The notes: generated by a model not told the origin, from the sequence alone. Shown: positions 26,297 through 35,737, numbered from the stretch's first letter. The stretch: 64,000 nt of DNA from JBJGXI01 sp045635475 (GCF_045635475.1 NZ_JBJGXI010000022.1:17657-81656); one strand, 5' to 3'. Numbers and translations are program-made.

Positions 26297-27148
26297 ATGG
26301 CCAAAAATCCAGGTGAAGTAACAGCAGGGTATGTTCCTGGAAAAAGCACCACCAAAACAAAAGCAAAAGAGCGTAGGAAAGGCGCCAGATTGCAAGGATT
26401 AGTATTAGGTAGCATTCTGCCGATTCTTTTAATCTTGTTATGGGAGTTGCTAAGTAGATTAGGAGTCTTTCCCTCCTATCAACTTCCATCTCCAACCGTC
26501 ATTTTAGCGACGATTGCAGAGTTAGCACAAGATGGTTCATTATGGACACACATTGGAATTACCACGTACCGTGTATTCGCCGGGTTCGTTTTAGGAACAG
26601 TTGTTGCGTTGATCCTTGGTTCGTTAGTTGGGTTTTACAAAAAAGCAGAGCAGCTGTTTGACCCGATGATTCAAGCGTTCCGATCAATCCCATCACTTGC
26701 ATGGGTACCATTGTTTATTTTATGGATGGGAATTGGAGAAACATCGAAAGTAACGATGATTGCCGTTGGTGTGTTTTTCCCAGTTTATTTAAATATCGTT
26801 AGCGGAATATTAGGTGTTGATAGAAAACTAATTGAAGTTGGAAAAATGTACGGTCTTAATACGTTTACACTCATTCGAAAAATTATCTTACCGGCATCAC
26901 TTCCTTCATTCCTTGTTGGACTAAGAAGCGGGTTAGGCCTTGGTTGGATGTTCGTTGTAGCAGCAGAGCTAATGGGTGCTAGTAAAGGGTTAGGTTATTT
27001 GTTAGTACTAGGGCAAAACACCTTAAGCCCAGAAACAATTATTGCAAGTATTATCTTATTCGCGATTATTGGTAAACTATCGGACTGGATTCTTAAAATA
27101 GTAGAAAATCGTTCCTTACACTGGCAGGACCGTATTGGAAAATCATAG
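26297..27148 (+). CDS. ssuC: ABC transporter permease, sulfonate type
   Basis: 283-residue inner-membrane permease with about six hydrophobic segments after a basic N-terminal tail of some 35 residues. BPD-type coupling region around GKMYGLNTFTLIRKIILPASLPSFLVGLR. AGGAGGG eight bases from ATG. Partner of the substrate-binding protein upstream and of the ATPase whose start lies 11 bp downstream. Substrate inferred as for ssuA. Confidence 0.9.
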   Translation: MAKNPGEVTAGYVPGKSTTKTKAKERRKGARLQGLVLGSILPILLILLWELLSRLGVFPSYQLPSPTVILATIAELAQDGSLWTHIGITTYRVFAGFVLGTVVALILGSLVGFYKKAEQLFDPMIQAFRSIPSLAWVPLFILWMGIGETSKVTMIAVGVFFPVYLNIVSGILGVDRKLIEVGKMYGLNTFTLIRKIILPASLPSFLVGLRSGLGLGWMFVVAAELMGASKGLGYLLVLGQNTLSPETIIASIILFAIIGKLSDWILKIVENRSLHWQDRIGKS

Positions 27149-27159
27149 GAGGTATGATC

Positions 27160-27903
27160 ATGAGTTTAGAATTAAAAAATGTGAGCAGAACTTTCGGTGA
27201 CAATACGGTTGTGAAAAATATTACTACATCAGCCGCACCAGGTGAAATTGTTGGTCTGTTAGGTACGAGTGGCTGTGGAAAAAGTACGATATTACGGGCG
27301 ATTTCAGGATTAGACAATGACTATCAAGGTGAAATATCGATAAATGGTAATACCTCTAAGGAAATACATGATACGACTGGTTTTATTTTTCAAGAACCGC
27401 GCTTGTTACCGTGGTTGACCGTATTAGACAACGTCACGTTCGGACTAAAAGGGAAGAAGCAGGAAAAGGAAAAATTAGCTCGACAATATTTGGATAGTGT
27501 CGGATTAAAAGACAATGAAGCATTATATCCGAAACAGTTGTCCGGTGGGATGGCGCAACGTGTTGCAATTGCTCGTGCGTTAGTAACTTCCCCAGAAATA
27601 TTGTTGCTAGATGAACCGTTTAGTGCACTTGATGCATTTACGAAAATGCAGCTTCAGGATTTGTTATTGGACGTCTGGAAAAAATATCAGTCAACGATTG
27701 TGTTAGTAACACACGATATTGATGAAGCGACCTATTTATGTGATCGTGTCGTGATCTTACGTGGCCAACCTGGAGAAATTGCCCGGGAAATAACGATAAA
27801 AGAACCTCGTCCACGAGCACGAGGAAGCAAGCTTTTAGCAGATTATAAGTCAGAAATTTTGGACAGTTTAGATTTAAACAGAGCACATTTACTTTCATCC
27901 TAG
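27160..27903 (+). CDS. ssuB: ABC transporter ATP-binding protein, sulfonate type
   Basis: 247 residues. Walker A GTSGCGKST, Q-loop FQEPRLLPW, signature LSGGMAQR, Walker B ILLLDEPFSALD, switch His in VTHDIDEA. The QEPRLLPWLTV motif is typical of nitrate/sulfonate/taurine importers. The start is ATG 27160 seven bases after AGGAGG; ATG 27154 is too close. No SsuD monooxygenase is found in the operon. Confidence 0.92.
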   Translation: MSLELKNVSRTFGDNTVVKNITTSAAPGEIVGLLGTSGCGKSTILRAISGLDNDYQGEISINGNTSKEIHDTTGFIFQEPRLLPWLTVLDNVTFGLKGKKQEKEKLARQYLDSVGLKDNEALYPKQLSGGMAQRVAIARALVTSPEILLLDEPFSALDAFTKMQLQDLLLDVWKKYQSTIVLVTHDIDEATYLCDRVVILRGQPGEIAREITIKEPRPRARGSKLLADYKSEILDSLDLNRAHLLSS

Positions 27904-27929
27904 CGATAAATCACAAAGGGGGTTGTATT

Positions 27930-29621
27930 ATGTCGACAGATACAAAGGTTATAGCAGCATTATCAGGTGCACACAATCTTGTAGACTATCAAGCAACAAA
28001 AGCATCATTTCAATGGGACAATGCTGCACAACAATTAAGTTTTACGAAAACTGGCAAGCTTAATGCAGCCTATGAAACGATCGATCGCCATGTGGCAGAA
28101 GGGTATGGCGATAAGGTTGCCTTGCATTATGTGAATGAACACGAAGCTGCCCGATCTTTTACCTTTAAAGAAGTAAAAGATAAAACAGATCATTATGCGG
28201 CGATTTTAAAGCAACATGGTGTTAAAAAAGGAGATCGCGTATTTGTTTTCCTTCCGAAGACACCAGAATGCTATATTGCGATTCTTTCTATTATAAAAAT
28301 TGGTGCGATTGCTGGTCCGTTATTTGAAGCGTTTATGGAAGATGCAGTCAAAGATCGTATCAATGACTGTACGGGAACGGTTCTGATTACGGATCAACAG
28401 TTAGTTAAACGTGTTCCAAAGCAAGAAATACCATCATTGGAAACAATATTATTTGTCGAAGGCATCGAGGCAGCCCCGTTTGAAGCAGACAACGTAGAGG
28501 AGCTTGTTGAATGGGTTGATCCAGAAGACGGATTAATTATTCATTATACAAGTGGTTCCACAGGCAAGCCTAAAGGCGTGCTACATGCGCATCGTGCCGT
28601 TACTCACCATTATCAGTCAGGAAAGTGGGTGTTAGACATTAAGGAAGACGACGTATATTGGTGTACGTCACATCCAGGCTGGGTTACAGGAAGTGTCTAT
28701 GGTTTATTCGCTCCGTGGTTGAACCGCGCAACGATTGTAATCCAAGGCGGACGCTTTAAAGCGGAAAACTGGTATCAGCTTATTGAAGATTTGAAGGTAA
28801 CGACTTGGTACAGTGCACCAACGGCATTTCGGATGCTCTTGTCACAAGGAGATTTATATAAAAACTATGATTTATCAACACTAAGACACGTGTTAAGCGT
28901 TGGTGAACCGTTAAATCCGGAAGTCATCCATTGGGCGTGGGAATGTTTAGGTGTAAGAATCCACGATACATGGTGGATGACAGAAACTGGCGGGCACTTA
29001 ATCGTCAACCTCCCATCAGAAACGATCAAACCGGGATCGATGGGGAGAGCATTCCCAGGAATAGAAGTTGGCATTCTTGATGAGCAAGGAAACGTGCTAC
29101 CATCAGGTTCAGTAGGACAATTAGCCGTGAAAGCCCCTTGGCCAGGATTAATGAAAGAAATCTGGGGAAACAAAGAAAAATTTGATTCCTATTTCCAATA
29201 TCAAGGCTGGTATATCTCTGGAGATTTAGCGTTGCAGGACGAAGAAGGCTATGTGTTTTTCCAAGGTCGCAGCGATGATATGATCAACTCGGCAGGAGAA
29301 AGAATCGGCCCATTTGAAGTGGAAAGTAAATTAATTGAGCACCCAGCAGTTGCAGAGGCGGGAGTAATCGGCAAACCAGATCCATTACGTGGTGAGTTAG
29401 TGAAGGCATTCATTACGTTAAGAAATGGATATACCGAATCAAGTGAATTACTAGAAGACATTCGGTTGTTTGTCAGAAATAACTTATCTGCACATGCAGC
29501 ACCACGTGAGATTGAAGTGCTAGACGAATTACCGAAAACAAAGATAAGCGGCAAGATTTTGCGCCGGAAGTTAAAAGAAGTAGAAATTCAAAAAAGTTTA
29601 GCAGCTACGAGTGACGTATGA
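27930..29621 (+). CDS. AcsA-like acyl-CoA synthetase (AMP-forming)
   Basis: 563-residue ANL-superfamily ligase closely resembling B. subtilis AcsA across its length. P-loop-like YTSGSTGKPKGV, DTWWMTETGG core motif, hinge QGRSDDMINSAGERI, and C-terminal catalytic lysine in ISGKILRRKL. Its position at the end of the S-box metY-ssuACB operon suggests a sulfur/methionine role rather than bulk acetate use: MetY releases acetate for every homocysteine and this enzyme could turn it back to acetyl-CoA for MetX (inference). An organosulfur carboxylate is an alternative substrate. Followed by a terminator. Confidence 0.88.
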   Translation: MSTDTKVIAALSGAHNLVDYQATKASFQWDNAAQQLSFTKTGKLNAAYETIDRHVAEGYGDKVALHYVNEHEAARSFTFKEVKDKTDHYAAILKQHGVKKGDRVFVFLPKTPECYIAILSIIKIGAIAGPLFEAFMEDAVKDRINDCTGTVLITDQQLVKRVPKQEIPSLETILFVEGIEAAPFEADNVEELVEWVDPEDGLIIHYTSGSTGKPKGVLHAHRAVTHHYQSGKWVLDIKEDDVYWCTSHPGWVTGSVYGLFAPWLNRATIVIQGGRFKAENWYQLIEDLKVTTWYSAPTAFRMLLSQGDLYKNYDLSTLRHVLSVGEPLNPEVIHWAWECLGVRIHDTWWMTETGGHLIVNLPSETIKPGSMGRAFPGIEVGILDEQGNVLPSGSVGQLAVKAPWPGLMKEIWGNKEKFDSYFQYQGWYISGDLALQDEEGYVFFQGRSDDMINSAGERIGPFEVESKLIEHPAVAEAGVIGKPDPLRGELVKAFITLRNGYTESSELLEDIRLFVRNNLSAHAAPREIEVLDELPKTKISGKILRRKLKEVEIQKSLAATSDV

Positions 29622-29644
29622 TAATAGCTAAGAGACTTGAATTG

Positions 29645-29696
29645 GGCAGTTCAGTTGAGGGGTACATTTGTACACCTTGATTGGACTGTTTTTTTG
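29645..29696 (+). terminator. Terminator of the S-box operon
   Basis: Long imperfect hairpin with inner stem GGTGTACAAA-type pairing (GGGTACA/TGTACACC) and outer CAGTTCAG/TTGGACTG, followed by seven Ts. Confidence 0.75.
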
Positions 29697-29870
29697 TGTG
29701 GATTGGGAAATGTGAGGCTGATTTGTATAAACTTGCTGTGGGAATTTGATGGTTTTGGTTATAGGTGGGATTTTTATGGTAAAATTAGGCATGAGGATTA
29801 TTGAAATCGCATGACAGGTCAGGTTGTGGGCTTGATCAGGTGAATGAAATTTATCGACTATATTTAAAAT

Positions 29871-29963
29871 ATGATCATTGGTACAATCTGGATAAGGTTT
29901 ATAGCAACAATAGCTGGCATAATTTTCGGATATACATTTCTAGGTAGTTTAAAAGAAAAGTAA
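29871..29963 (+). CDS. Possible 30-residue membrane peptide
   Basis: ATG-TAA frame encoding a short hydrophobic peptide (MIIGTIWIRFIATIAGIIFGY...SLKEK) with one membrane segment and a basic tail. No convincing ribosome binding site. It could be a small membrane peptide or the remnant of a longer gene; the flanking 29700-30019 holds nothing else recognisable. Confidence 0.25.
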   Translation: MIIGTIWIRFIATIAGIIFGYTFLGSLKEK

Positions 29964-30019
29964 AATAACGGGCAGTTGCAATAAAGTATATGAATTTTCA
30001 GTAAAGAGGTGGTTGGAAT

Positions 30020-30574
30020 TTGAATAGGGACATAGGTTTTGATAGGAAAAATGCTCTTGAAAAAACATTTAAGCAACAGAAAATTGCATTAAAATTTTTT
30101 TTAAGCAACACGTACTTGGTGTTTATAGGAATAGTATGTCATGAAATCCAAGCAATCGCAGATTTTAATTATATTTTGTATGAGATGATATCCAGTGTCG
30201 CCAATTTAATGTTTCTCATCCCCGCCCTTTTATTGGTTTATATGTTTTATGGAATAAAGTATTTGCGTATAAGAGGGTTGGGAATTCCAAATTTTAAAAC
30301 AGGGATTAGAGCATTATTTATTGTTGTTACTACCATTGCGATCTTCTCTTTTACCTATATTCAAATAAATGAGGTTGCAACTTCTGGTGTAATACTTGTT
30401 CAAGAAAAATTACAGGAGGACAACAAGTATTACTTAGTCACTTACGATAAAAAAATTGAGGTGACTGAGCATGTATTCAAGTTAACGAGTAAAAACGAAA
30501 AGTATATGGGGAGTTATAAATGGAACCATTTATCTCCGACTAAAGCAAAGCTTACTACTATAGAGCCATACTAG
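30020..30574 (+). CDS. Membrane protein of unknown function
   Basis: 184 residues: basic cytoplasmic N-terminus, three hydrophobic segments (about 25-45, 55-78, 98-116) and a C-terminal soluble domain of about 65 residues, probably outside the membrane (VQEKLQEDNKYYLVTYDKKIEV). TTG start after GAGGTGG. I do not recognise the family. First of a series of small membrane proteins in this AT-rich island. Confidence 0.65.
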   Translation: MNRDIGFDRKNALEKTFKQQKIALKFFLSNTYLVFIGIVCHEIQAIADFNYILYEMISSVANLMFLIPALLLVYMFYGIKYLRIRGLGIPNFKTGIRALFIVVTTIAIFSFTYIQINEVATSGVILVQEKLQEDNKYYLVTYDKKIEVTEHVFKLTSKNEKYMGSYKWNHLSPTKAKLTTIEPY

Positions 30575-30639
30575 TTAAGAATTATCACGTTATGTTGAAC
30601 CAGAGAACTAACAAGCAATAGGTTTGGAGGTCAATTGGA

Positions 30640-30852
30640 ATGGAAGTAAATAAACGGAATACACCCGCTAAATTGACATTATTCTGTGTAATTTATGCAG
30701 TTATAATTATTATTAATAGTTTATTAGTTATTAACTCCCCACATTTATTTGTTAGGGTGTTAAATCTTATCGTTGTAATTGCACTTTCAATAGTTATTGG
30801 TGCGTTTATTAGAGAGATTTTTATTTTGAGGAATGCAGAGAGTTCTGAATGA
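30640..30852 (+). CDS. Small two-helix membrane protein
   Basis: 70 residues with two hydrophobic segments (about 13-32 and 38-60) and a short acidic tail. ATG about ten bases after TTGGAGGT. No recognised family; same island and style as its neighbours. Confidence 0.55.
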   Translation: MEVNKRNTPAKLTLFCVIYAVIIIINSLLVINSPHLFVRVLNLIVVIALSIVIGAFIREIFILRNAESSE

Positions 30853-30986
30853 ATAAGTACTTTGGTAATAATCTGAGTATTCCAAAGCAGAATGTTCTTG
30901 TATGATGTTGATTATCTAACCAGCATGCTGATATTTAAAAGTGCATTTTGAATAATCGATGGTCTATCAAAATAGGGGTGATTATT

Positions 30987-31340
30987 ATTTCGAAAAAGAA
31001 AGGATTTATCGGAGCCTTCATAGTATTAGTACTCATTTTTGCTTTTCAATCATTCTTTCTACAAAAAGAGCATAGCCAGATAAAGAATGACACTATTTCG
31101 TACTTAGAAAAACAAGGATATGATGAGGAAACGGATATAGAAGAAATATATGTTGTTGAGATCCTTGAATCAGGCGAAGATGACGAAATTATCCACACGG
31201 GTGATTATCAAGCGGTTGTGCATTTTCAAGATGAACCGAAGAATGCTTACTTTTATCAATACGAAAAGGATACAAATGAAATAATGCAAACGGATAGTGT
31301 TAACGAAGGTACAAATCAAACACCGGATCATATTGAATAG
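30987..31340 (+). CDS. DUF3139-like membrane-anchored protein with probable ATT start
   Basis: 117 residues: one N-terminal membrane segment (SKKKGFIGAFIVLVLIFAFQ) followed by an extracytoplasmic domain with the DUF3139-like pattern YLEKQGYDEETDIEEIYVV...YQAVVHFQDEPKNAYFYQYE and an acidic Thr/Asn tail. The frame is open from a TTG at 30948, but the only ribosome binding site (AGGGGTG, 30974-30980) is spaced for ATT 30987, giving the expected MSKKKG start. The GTG at 30978 lies inside the ribosome binding site. Start is therefore uncertain. Confidence 0.6.
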   Translation: MSKKKGFIGAFIVLVLIFAFQSFFLQKEHSQIKNDTISYLEKQGYDEETDIEEIYVVEILESGEDDEIIHTGDYQAVVHFQDEPKNAYFYQYEKDTNEIMQTDSVNEGTNQTPDHIE

Positions 31341-31347
31341 AATTTGA

Positions 31348-31521
31348 GTGTGCATTACCTCAAGCTCTAATGTAATAGAAAGTATAAATGCAAATTACGG
31401 TAGAGCAATATTATACGAAGATGAATCCGACAATACATTTGAATTAGCAAAAGTAAAAGGAACCTTGATTTTTATACCACTACTTAGGTGGTGCATAGAG
31501 TATTACGTTGAAGAAACATAA
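31348..31521 (+). pseudogene. Orphan coding fragment of unknown origin
   Basis: 57-codon frame from a GTG without ribosome binding site. It reads like the inner and C-terminal part of a globular protein (INANYGRAILYEDES...FELAKVKGTL...EYYVEET) rather than random sequence. I treat it as a gene fragment; parent family not recognised. Confidence 0.35.
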
Positions 31522-31604
31522 CCCTGCCAAGCTGCTGGTTTGGAAAGTAATGAGGAAGATGTTTTTTGTTTGGATTCAGGACTAGAGTAATTGGTAATCA
31601 CCAA

Positions 31605-32075
31605 CTATTCTCTTTGTGTTAGTTTACAAGTAAGTTTAAACGCATAAAAACCTATCGAACACCCTATAAAGTTTAGTATTATCTTGTCTATGTTGAATAC
31701 GCCCAATTTAGCAAGGTACTGGGTAAATTCGATAGAAAAACTTAGAATGACTGAAGTAACAATTGTTTGAGTAAATCGTTTGAAGTTGTTAGAAGTAAGG
31801 GGAAGTAAAAATCCAAGTGGTATAAACATTAGAACATTTCCTATTGTATTATAAAACCAAGTATCGAAATTATAATGATGAAGATTTAGTATGTAAGTGA
31901 ATATGGTTTTAAATGGAGTAATGTTATGAGAAACATCAATGTAATCAGCCTGAAGTTTTGGAGAATACCAGCTTACTCCTAAAAAACTAATGATAAACAA
32001 AATAATAATATACATAGCAAAAGCTACTTTTAAATATTTGTTTAACCTTGTTATTTCAACATATATAACCTTCAT
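31605..32075 (-). CDS. VanZ-family membrane protein
   Basis: 156 residues with about four hydrophobic segments and VanZ-family landmarks: NITPFKT, NTIGNVLMFIPLGFLLP, SIEFTQY and INFIG-like NFIGCSIGF (residue order as in VanZ). Members are found near glycopeptide resistance and in many unrelated Firmicute loci; no resistance genes are nearby, so no such role is claimed. ATG nine bases after AAGGAG. The only minus-strand gene in the island. Confidence 0.82.
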   Translation of the reverse strand: MKVIYVEITRLNKYLKVAFAMYIIILFIISFLGVSWYSPKLQADYIDVSHNITPFKTIFTYILNLHHYNFDTWFYNTIGNVLMFIPLGFLLPLTSNNFKRFTQTIVTSVILSFSIEFTQYLAKLGVFNIDKIILNFIGCSIGFYAFKLTCKLTQRE

Positions 32076-32373
32076 ACTTGGATTTCTCCTTTTCTTTTAT
32101 AGTTCGATAAAGTATATGAACGAATTAGGGCTTGTATGAAAAATATGCAAATTCTATGGACAGATGTCGATTTAATAGTTGGTGCTCTTCAACTAAAGAG
32201 AGCTTGACAAATTATGTTATAAGTATTTCTAGTGTGAAAAACAGAAGGAAATTAGAGATTAATCTTAATTTTGTTACCGAGAATTTGAAATAGTGGTATG
32301 GGTACAGGTAGATTCGGAAGAACGGTTTACTGACGAGAGCTAAGTCCAATCAGAGATAAATAATTTTACTAAA

Positions 32374-32407
32374 GGTGCCATTTTTTTAAAGAAAATGGGA
32401 CTTTTTT
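32374..32407 (+). terminator. Hairpin/terminator upstream of first sigma gene
   Basis: CCATTTT/AAAATGG stem followed by six Ts, 48 bp before the sigma gene start. No gene is visible between 32076 and here, so it may end a leader transcript. Confidence 0.6.
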
Positions 32408-32454
32408 CGTTTTGATTCGTCTAAAGAGAAAGTTATGAAAGTTGGTGAGGACGC

Positions 32455-33027
32455 TTGGAGTCATGGGAAAGGGAAAATGAAATATTAGAAAAATCAAAAG
32501 ATGAAATAATTGATTATGTTATCAAACAATATGGTGATCAGATTAAACGTATAATTTTCACATACGTTAAAAACTATGAACAAACGGATGATATTTTTCA
32601 AGAGTTTCTCATTAAAGTCTATACAAACGTAAGACTATTTAAAGGTAACTCCTCGTTCAAAACATGGTTATGTAGAATTGCAATAAACAAATCCAAAGAC
32701 TATTTGCGTACTTCTATTCAACGATTCTTCCCATTTAACGATCAAGTAAAGTCAAGGTCCATCGGGAAGTCTGCAGAACAACGTGCAATTGAAAACGAAG
32801 AAGATATGGAGGTAGTAAAAGCGATCTTAGCATTGCCAATTAAATACCGAGAAATTTTTGTTCTTAGATTCTACCAGTCTTTTAGTATGAAACAAATTAG
32901 TATTTCACTACAACTAAACGAGTCAACCGTTAAAACAAGGATGATGCGTGGCAAAAAGAAACTGCAACAAAAACTAGGAGGTGAATATCTTGAGCGATTT
33001 GAATCAGAACCTGAAAAAAGCATTTGA
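32455..33027 (+). CDS. ECF-type RNA polymerase sigma factor (pair 1)
   Basis: 190 residues. Region 2 is IIFTYVKNYEQTDDIFQEFLIKVYTNV...SSFKTWLCRIAINKSKDYLR; region 4 is LPIKYREIFVLRFYQSFSMKQISISLQLNESTVKTRMMRGKKKL. TTG start near GGTGAGG. Its 3' end overlaps the downstream membrane protein by 38 bases, the typical sigma/anti-sigma arrangement. A second, paralogous pair lies 2.7 kb downstream. Target promoters unknown. Confidence 0.92.
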   Translation: MESWERENEILEKSKDEIIDYVIKQYGDQIKRIIFTYVKNYEQTDDIFQEFLIKVYTNVRLFKGNSSFKTWLCRIAINKSKDYLRTSIQRFFPFNDQVKSRSIGKSAEQRAIENEEDMEVVKAILALPIKYREIFVLRFYQSFSMKQISISLQLNESTVKTRMMRGKKKLQQKLGGEYLERFESEPEKSI

Positions 33028-33652
33028 CAACTATATTGGCTTAAACACTCTGGTCAAAGATGAAGATAAAGAAAGGTTTTATATGCGCATTAATAAGAAA
33101 AAAAAGCATATAAATTGGATACCTAGATTAGCGACAGTAATTGGAGTTATTATTCTGGTATTAGGAGTATATATTGCTTATGATTCATCAATGATTCAAT
33201 TTGTTGAAGATACTGACATAGTAACAATAGAAGATAAAACAGTGGATTATCCTGAACAAGTGAAAGCAAAAATTGCTGAATTACCAAAGGATGTCCAACA
33301 TCTGTTAACGGTACCGACGATATTTCCTTCTGACCCAAAAAGTATTACATTCCGAGTTGACCGGAATGCAGATGATCAAATTTTGTCTACCCAATTTTCT
33401 TACGGTGGATCAGTAATTGGTTGGGGATTGCATGTAACTACTTGGTATCAAGAGTTTGATAGTAATGGGAAAAATCCTGATAAGATAGTTACACTGAATA
33501 GTGGTGCAGAAGCAGAATTAAGAGGAGATAACAGTTCCAAGTCTATTGAGTGGACAGGAAAGGATGATCTTCGGCATCAGATCATGATCATGGAATTGAA
33601 ATCAAAGACTACATTTGATGATTTGATAAATATTGCGAATTCAATGGAATAG
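32990..33652 (+). CDS. Membrane-anchored putative anti-sigma factor (pair 1)
   Basis: 220 residues: cytoplasmic N-terminus of about 45 residues (MSDLNQNLKKAFDNYIG), one membrane segment (WIPRLATVIGVIILVLGVYIAY), and an extracytoplasmic domain with a DUF4367-like look (FSYGGSVIGWGLHVTTWYQE... MIMELKSKTTFDDLINIANS). Start is TTG 32990, seven bases after AGGAGG located inside the sigma gene. Topology, overlap and the shared N-terminal L.KAFDNYIG motif with pair 2 indicate an anti-sigma factor; no zinc (ZAS) motif is present. Confidence 0.75.
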   Translation: MSDLNQNLKKAFDNYIGLNTLVKDEDKERFYMRINKKKKHINWIPRLATVIGVIILVLGVYIAYDSSMIQFVEDTDIVTIEDKTVDYPEQVKAKIAELPKDVQHLLTVPTIFPSDPKSITFRVDRNADDQILSTQFSYGGSVIGWGLHVTTWYQEFDSNGKNPDKIVTLNSGAEAELRGDNSSKSIEWTGKDDLRHQIMIMELKSKTTFDDLINIANSME

Positions 33653-33789
33653 GAGTATTAAAACGTTTTCCTGGAGGAAGTAATGGTACCTAAAGAAATG
33701 CGAGAAATATCGTGGTAGTTAGTCTGATTAACCAAACGGTACGATCGTGAAACAAAGAGTTCATAAAGTATCCGCTCCTATTGCACTAT

Positions 33790-33823
33790 TGGCGTTCCTT
33801 CAAATAGAAAGGAACGCTTTTTC
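33790..33823 (+). terminator. Terminator after first sigma/anti-sigma pair
   Basis: Stem GCGTTCCTT/AAGGAACGC followed by five Ts. Confidence 0.82.
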
Positions 33824-33901
33824 ATTATAACCCCATATAAAAGGATATTTATGGTAACATTAAAATAACCATAAAATCGGTTTACTACGTGAGGTGAAAA
33901 A

Positions 33902-34174
33902 ATGATAGGTGTTTTATCTTTTATTATTATTGTTTTGCTGATTTGTCTGTTTATATTTTTTGATAGGAGCAAATTGTTATTTGGTATTTTACTAGGTGGT
34001 ATGATAAATCTCATAATATCTCTATTTGTAATATTCATTGGGTTAAGTCTTAACATGGATGTTAATGTTGCAACTAATATTGCAATATTAGTTTCTGTAG
34101 CAACTTTAAGTTGCACCGTTGTTATATGTACCTTAGTACTTTTAGAAAAAATAGCTTCCCTCAATAAGGAATAA
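33902..34174 (+). CDS. Small three-helix membrane protein
   Basis: 90 residues, almost entirely hydrophobic, with three membrane segments (about 3-20, 27-48, 57-82). ATG seven bases after GAGGTG. No recognised family. Confidence 0.6.
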   Translation: MIGVLSFIIIVLLICLFIFFDRSKLLFGILLGGMINLIISLFVIFIGLSLNMDVNVATNIAILVSVATLSCTVVICTLVLLEKIASLNKE

Positions 34175-34439
34175 TTTTAATGACCGGAAAGATTACATGA
34201 AATGAGGGTCTACAACCTTGTTCCATTAACACTGAAAGTAAAGTTTAGGGCTGTTTCTAAAAGTACCATAAATTATTTGACCGTATCCCCTGCCTTAACT
34301 CATGACCTTTCAAATATAAAGTTTAAATTCAAAGAATACAAAATGCCCTTCCAAATGCCAACAGGCTTTGATTTGTTATTCAAGCGGATAATTAAATTTT
34401 AGCCAAAGGAAAGCTAAATTGAAAAAGGAGTGATCAGTT

Positions 34440-34754
34440 TTGCGTGTAGCATACAGTATTATAAGAGAAATTCACAGGAAAAATTTCCTGCCTGAACCAA
34501 ATGATTATGGACTAAAGGAATACGAATTTAGAAACTTTATTTTTTTGTTAGAGCAAGAAGGGTTTTTGGAAAGAGTATTGAGGGCTAATGATCAATATTC
34601 TTTGAAACCAGCGCGGTTAACTAAAAAGGGAATGGCATTATTAGAAAGCAATAAACACTATGAAAAAAATTATCCTGATAGAAGTTCATTAAAAAAATGG
34701 GTACAAGTAGATAAAAGACGAAATTCAAATGGTGCTGAAGAAGACAATATATAA
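34440..34754 (+). CDS. YjcQ-family winged-helix-like protein
   Basis: 104 residues. The pattern YSIIREIHRKNFLPEP...F.NFIFLLEQEGFLE...ARLTKKGMALLESN...LKKW fits the YjcQ family, small winged-helix proteins common on prophages and integrative elements. TTG start after AAGGAGTGATC. Suggests mobile-element ancestry of part of this island. Confidence 0.72.
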   Translation: MRVAYSIIREIHRKNFLPEPNDYGLKEYEFRNFIFLLEQEGFLERVLRANDQYSLKPARLTKKGMALLESNKHYEKNYPDRSSLKKWVQVDKRRNSNGAEEDNI

Positions 34755-35212
34755 TTCCAACAAGTGACGTCAATAGTGAATTTTATTCTAGAAAATAATC
34801 AAAATATTCACTCTTTTTATTTGCATGTGTAAAAAGATATCATATTAGGCCTGGATGATGTTGATTCAGATCTCACTGGTGGTCGTAGAAGCAAGAAACC
34901 ATAAACATGTATCTTAGTGTTTCATCGGAGGACAAGCTTACATGGTATACCATTGGATCAAAATTTTTATAGGTTTGCCTGAAATATCTCGAAATGAATT
35001 TGATGTTTCTGAAACAAAATAATCCACCTCGTCGCTATGAGATGTTAAGAAAATGGGTTTTAAATTTTTACTACGATGACCAAGGAGATTCAGACTCTCC
35101 TTTACGGCAAGCGGAAATTAAGACAACGGTTATGGCATCAAAATTTATCATATCAATAAAAAAATGGGACCAAAAAATATGATGCTACGTCTAATAAGTA
35201 AAGGTGGGTGAT
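34755..35212. other. Gene-poor stretch
   Basis: No supported gene. A 62-codon frame at 34994-35182 (contains RRYEMLRKWVLNFYYDD) lacks a ribosome binding site and a recognisable family and may be a decayed fragment. The end of the stretch holds the AAGGTGG ribosome binding site of the second sigma gene. Confidence 0.4.
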
Positions 35213-35737
35213 ATGGTGAGTGAGTTCGGTAAGATACCGGAAACGAATTTATTTGAGTCAATATTGCAAAAATATGGAGAAGATGTAAAACGTCTTATTT
35301 TCCTTTACGTTAAAAATATTACAGTAACGGATGATTTGTGGCAGGAAGTATTTATAAAAATATATAATAACTTGGAACGATATGAAAACAAATCATCTAT
35401 TAAAACTTGGATTTATCAGATTGCAATCAATCAGTGTCGTGACTATTTTAGAAGCTGGCATCGTACAAAAGTGGTCCTAGGGGATTTCGTTGACAGACAA
35501 AGTACCTCAAGTGTAGAGGAGATCGTGGTCAAAGGTGATGAATCGATTTTTATTGCTAAAAAAGTATTATCATTGTCCATCAAGTATCGTGAAGTTATCA
35601 TACTATTTTATTATAAAGAGTTAAAGGTTAAGGAAGTTAGCAGTATCTTAAATTTAAATGAATCAACTGTAAAAACTAGAATTTCTAGGGGAAGGGATCT
35701 GTTACGGAAAAAGTTAGGAGGTGTTGATCTTGAATAA
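35213..35737 (+). CDS. ECF-type RNA polymerase sigma factor (pair 2)
   Basis: 174 residues, paralogous to the 32455 protein: region 2 LIFLYVKNITVTDDLWQEVFIKIYNNL...SSIKTWIYQIAINQCRDYFR; region 4 LSIKYREVIILFYYKELKVKEVSSILNLNESTVKTRISRGRDLLRKKLGG. Start taken as ATG 35213, five bases after AGGTGG; GTG 35204 and GTG 35216 are alternatives. The 3' end overlaps its anti-sigma partner by 8 bases, with a ribosome binding site in the same place as in pair 1. Confidence 0.92.
   Translation: MVSEFGKIPETNLFESILQKYGEDVKRLIFLYVKNITVTDDLWQEVFIKIYNNLERYENKSSIKTWIYQIAINQCRDYFRSWHRTKVVLGDFVDRQSTSSVEEIVVKGDESIFIAKKVLSLSIKYREVIILFYYKELKVKEVSSILNLNESTVKTRISRGRDLLRKKLGGVDLE

Noticed and set aside
31605..32075. 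VanZ-family gene as a glycopeptide-resistance marker
   Set aside because: VanZ-like proteins are common without resistance clusters, and no vanHAX-type genes are nearby.
34202..34402. 66-codon frame with ATG start
   Set aside because: No ribosome binding site, no recognisable domain, and unlike the well-supported starts of its neighbours.
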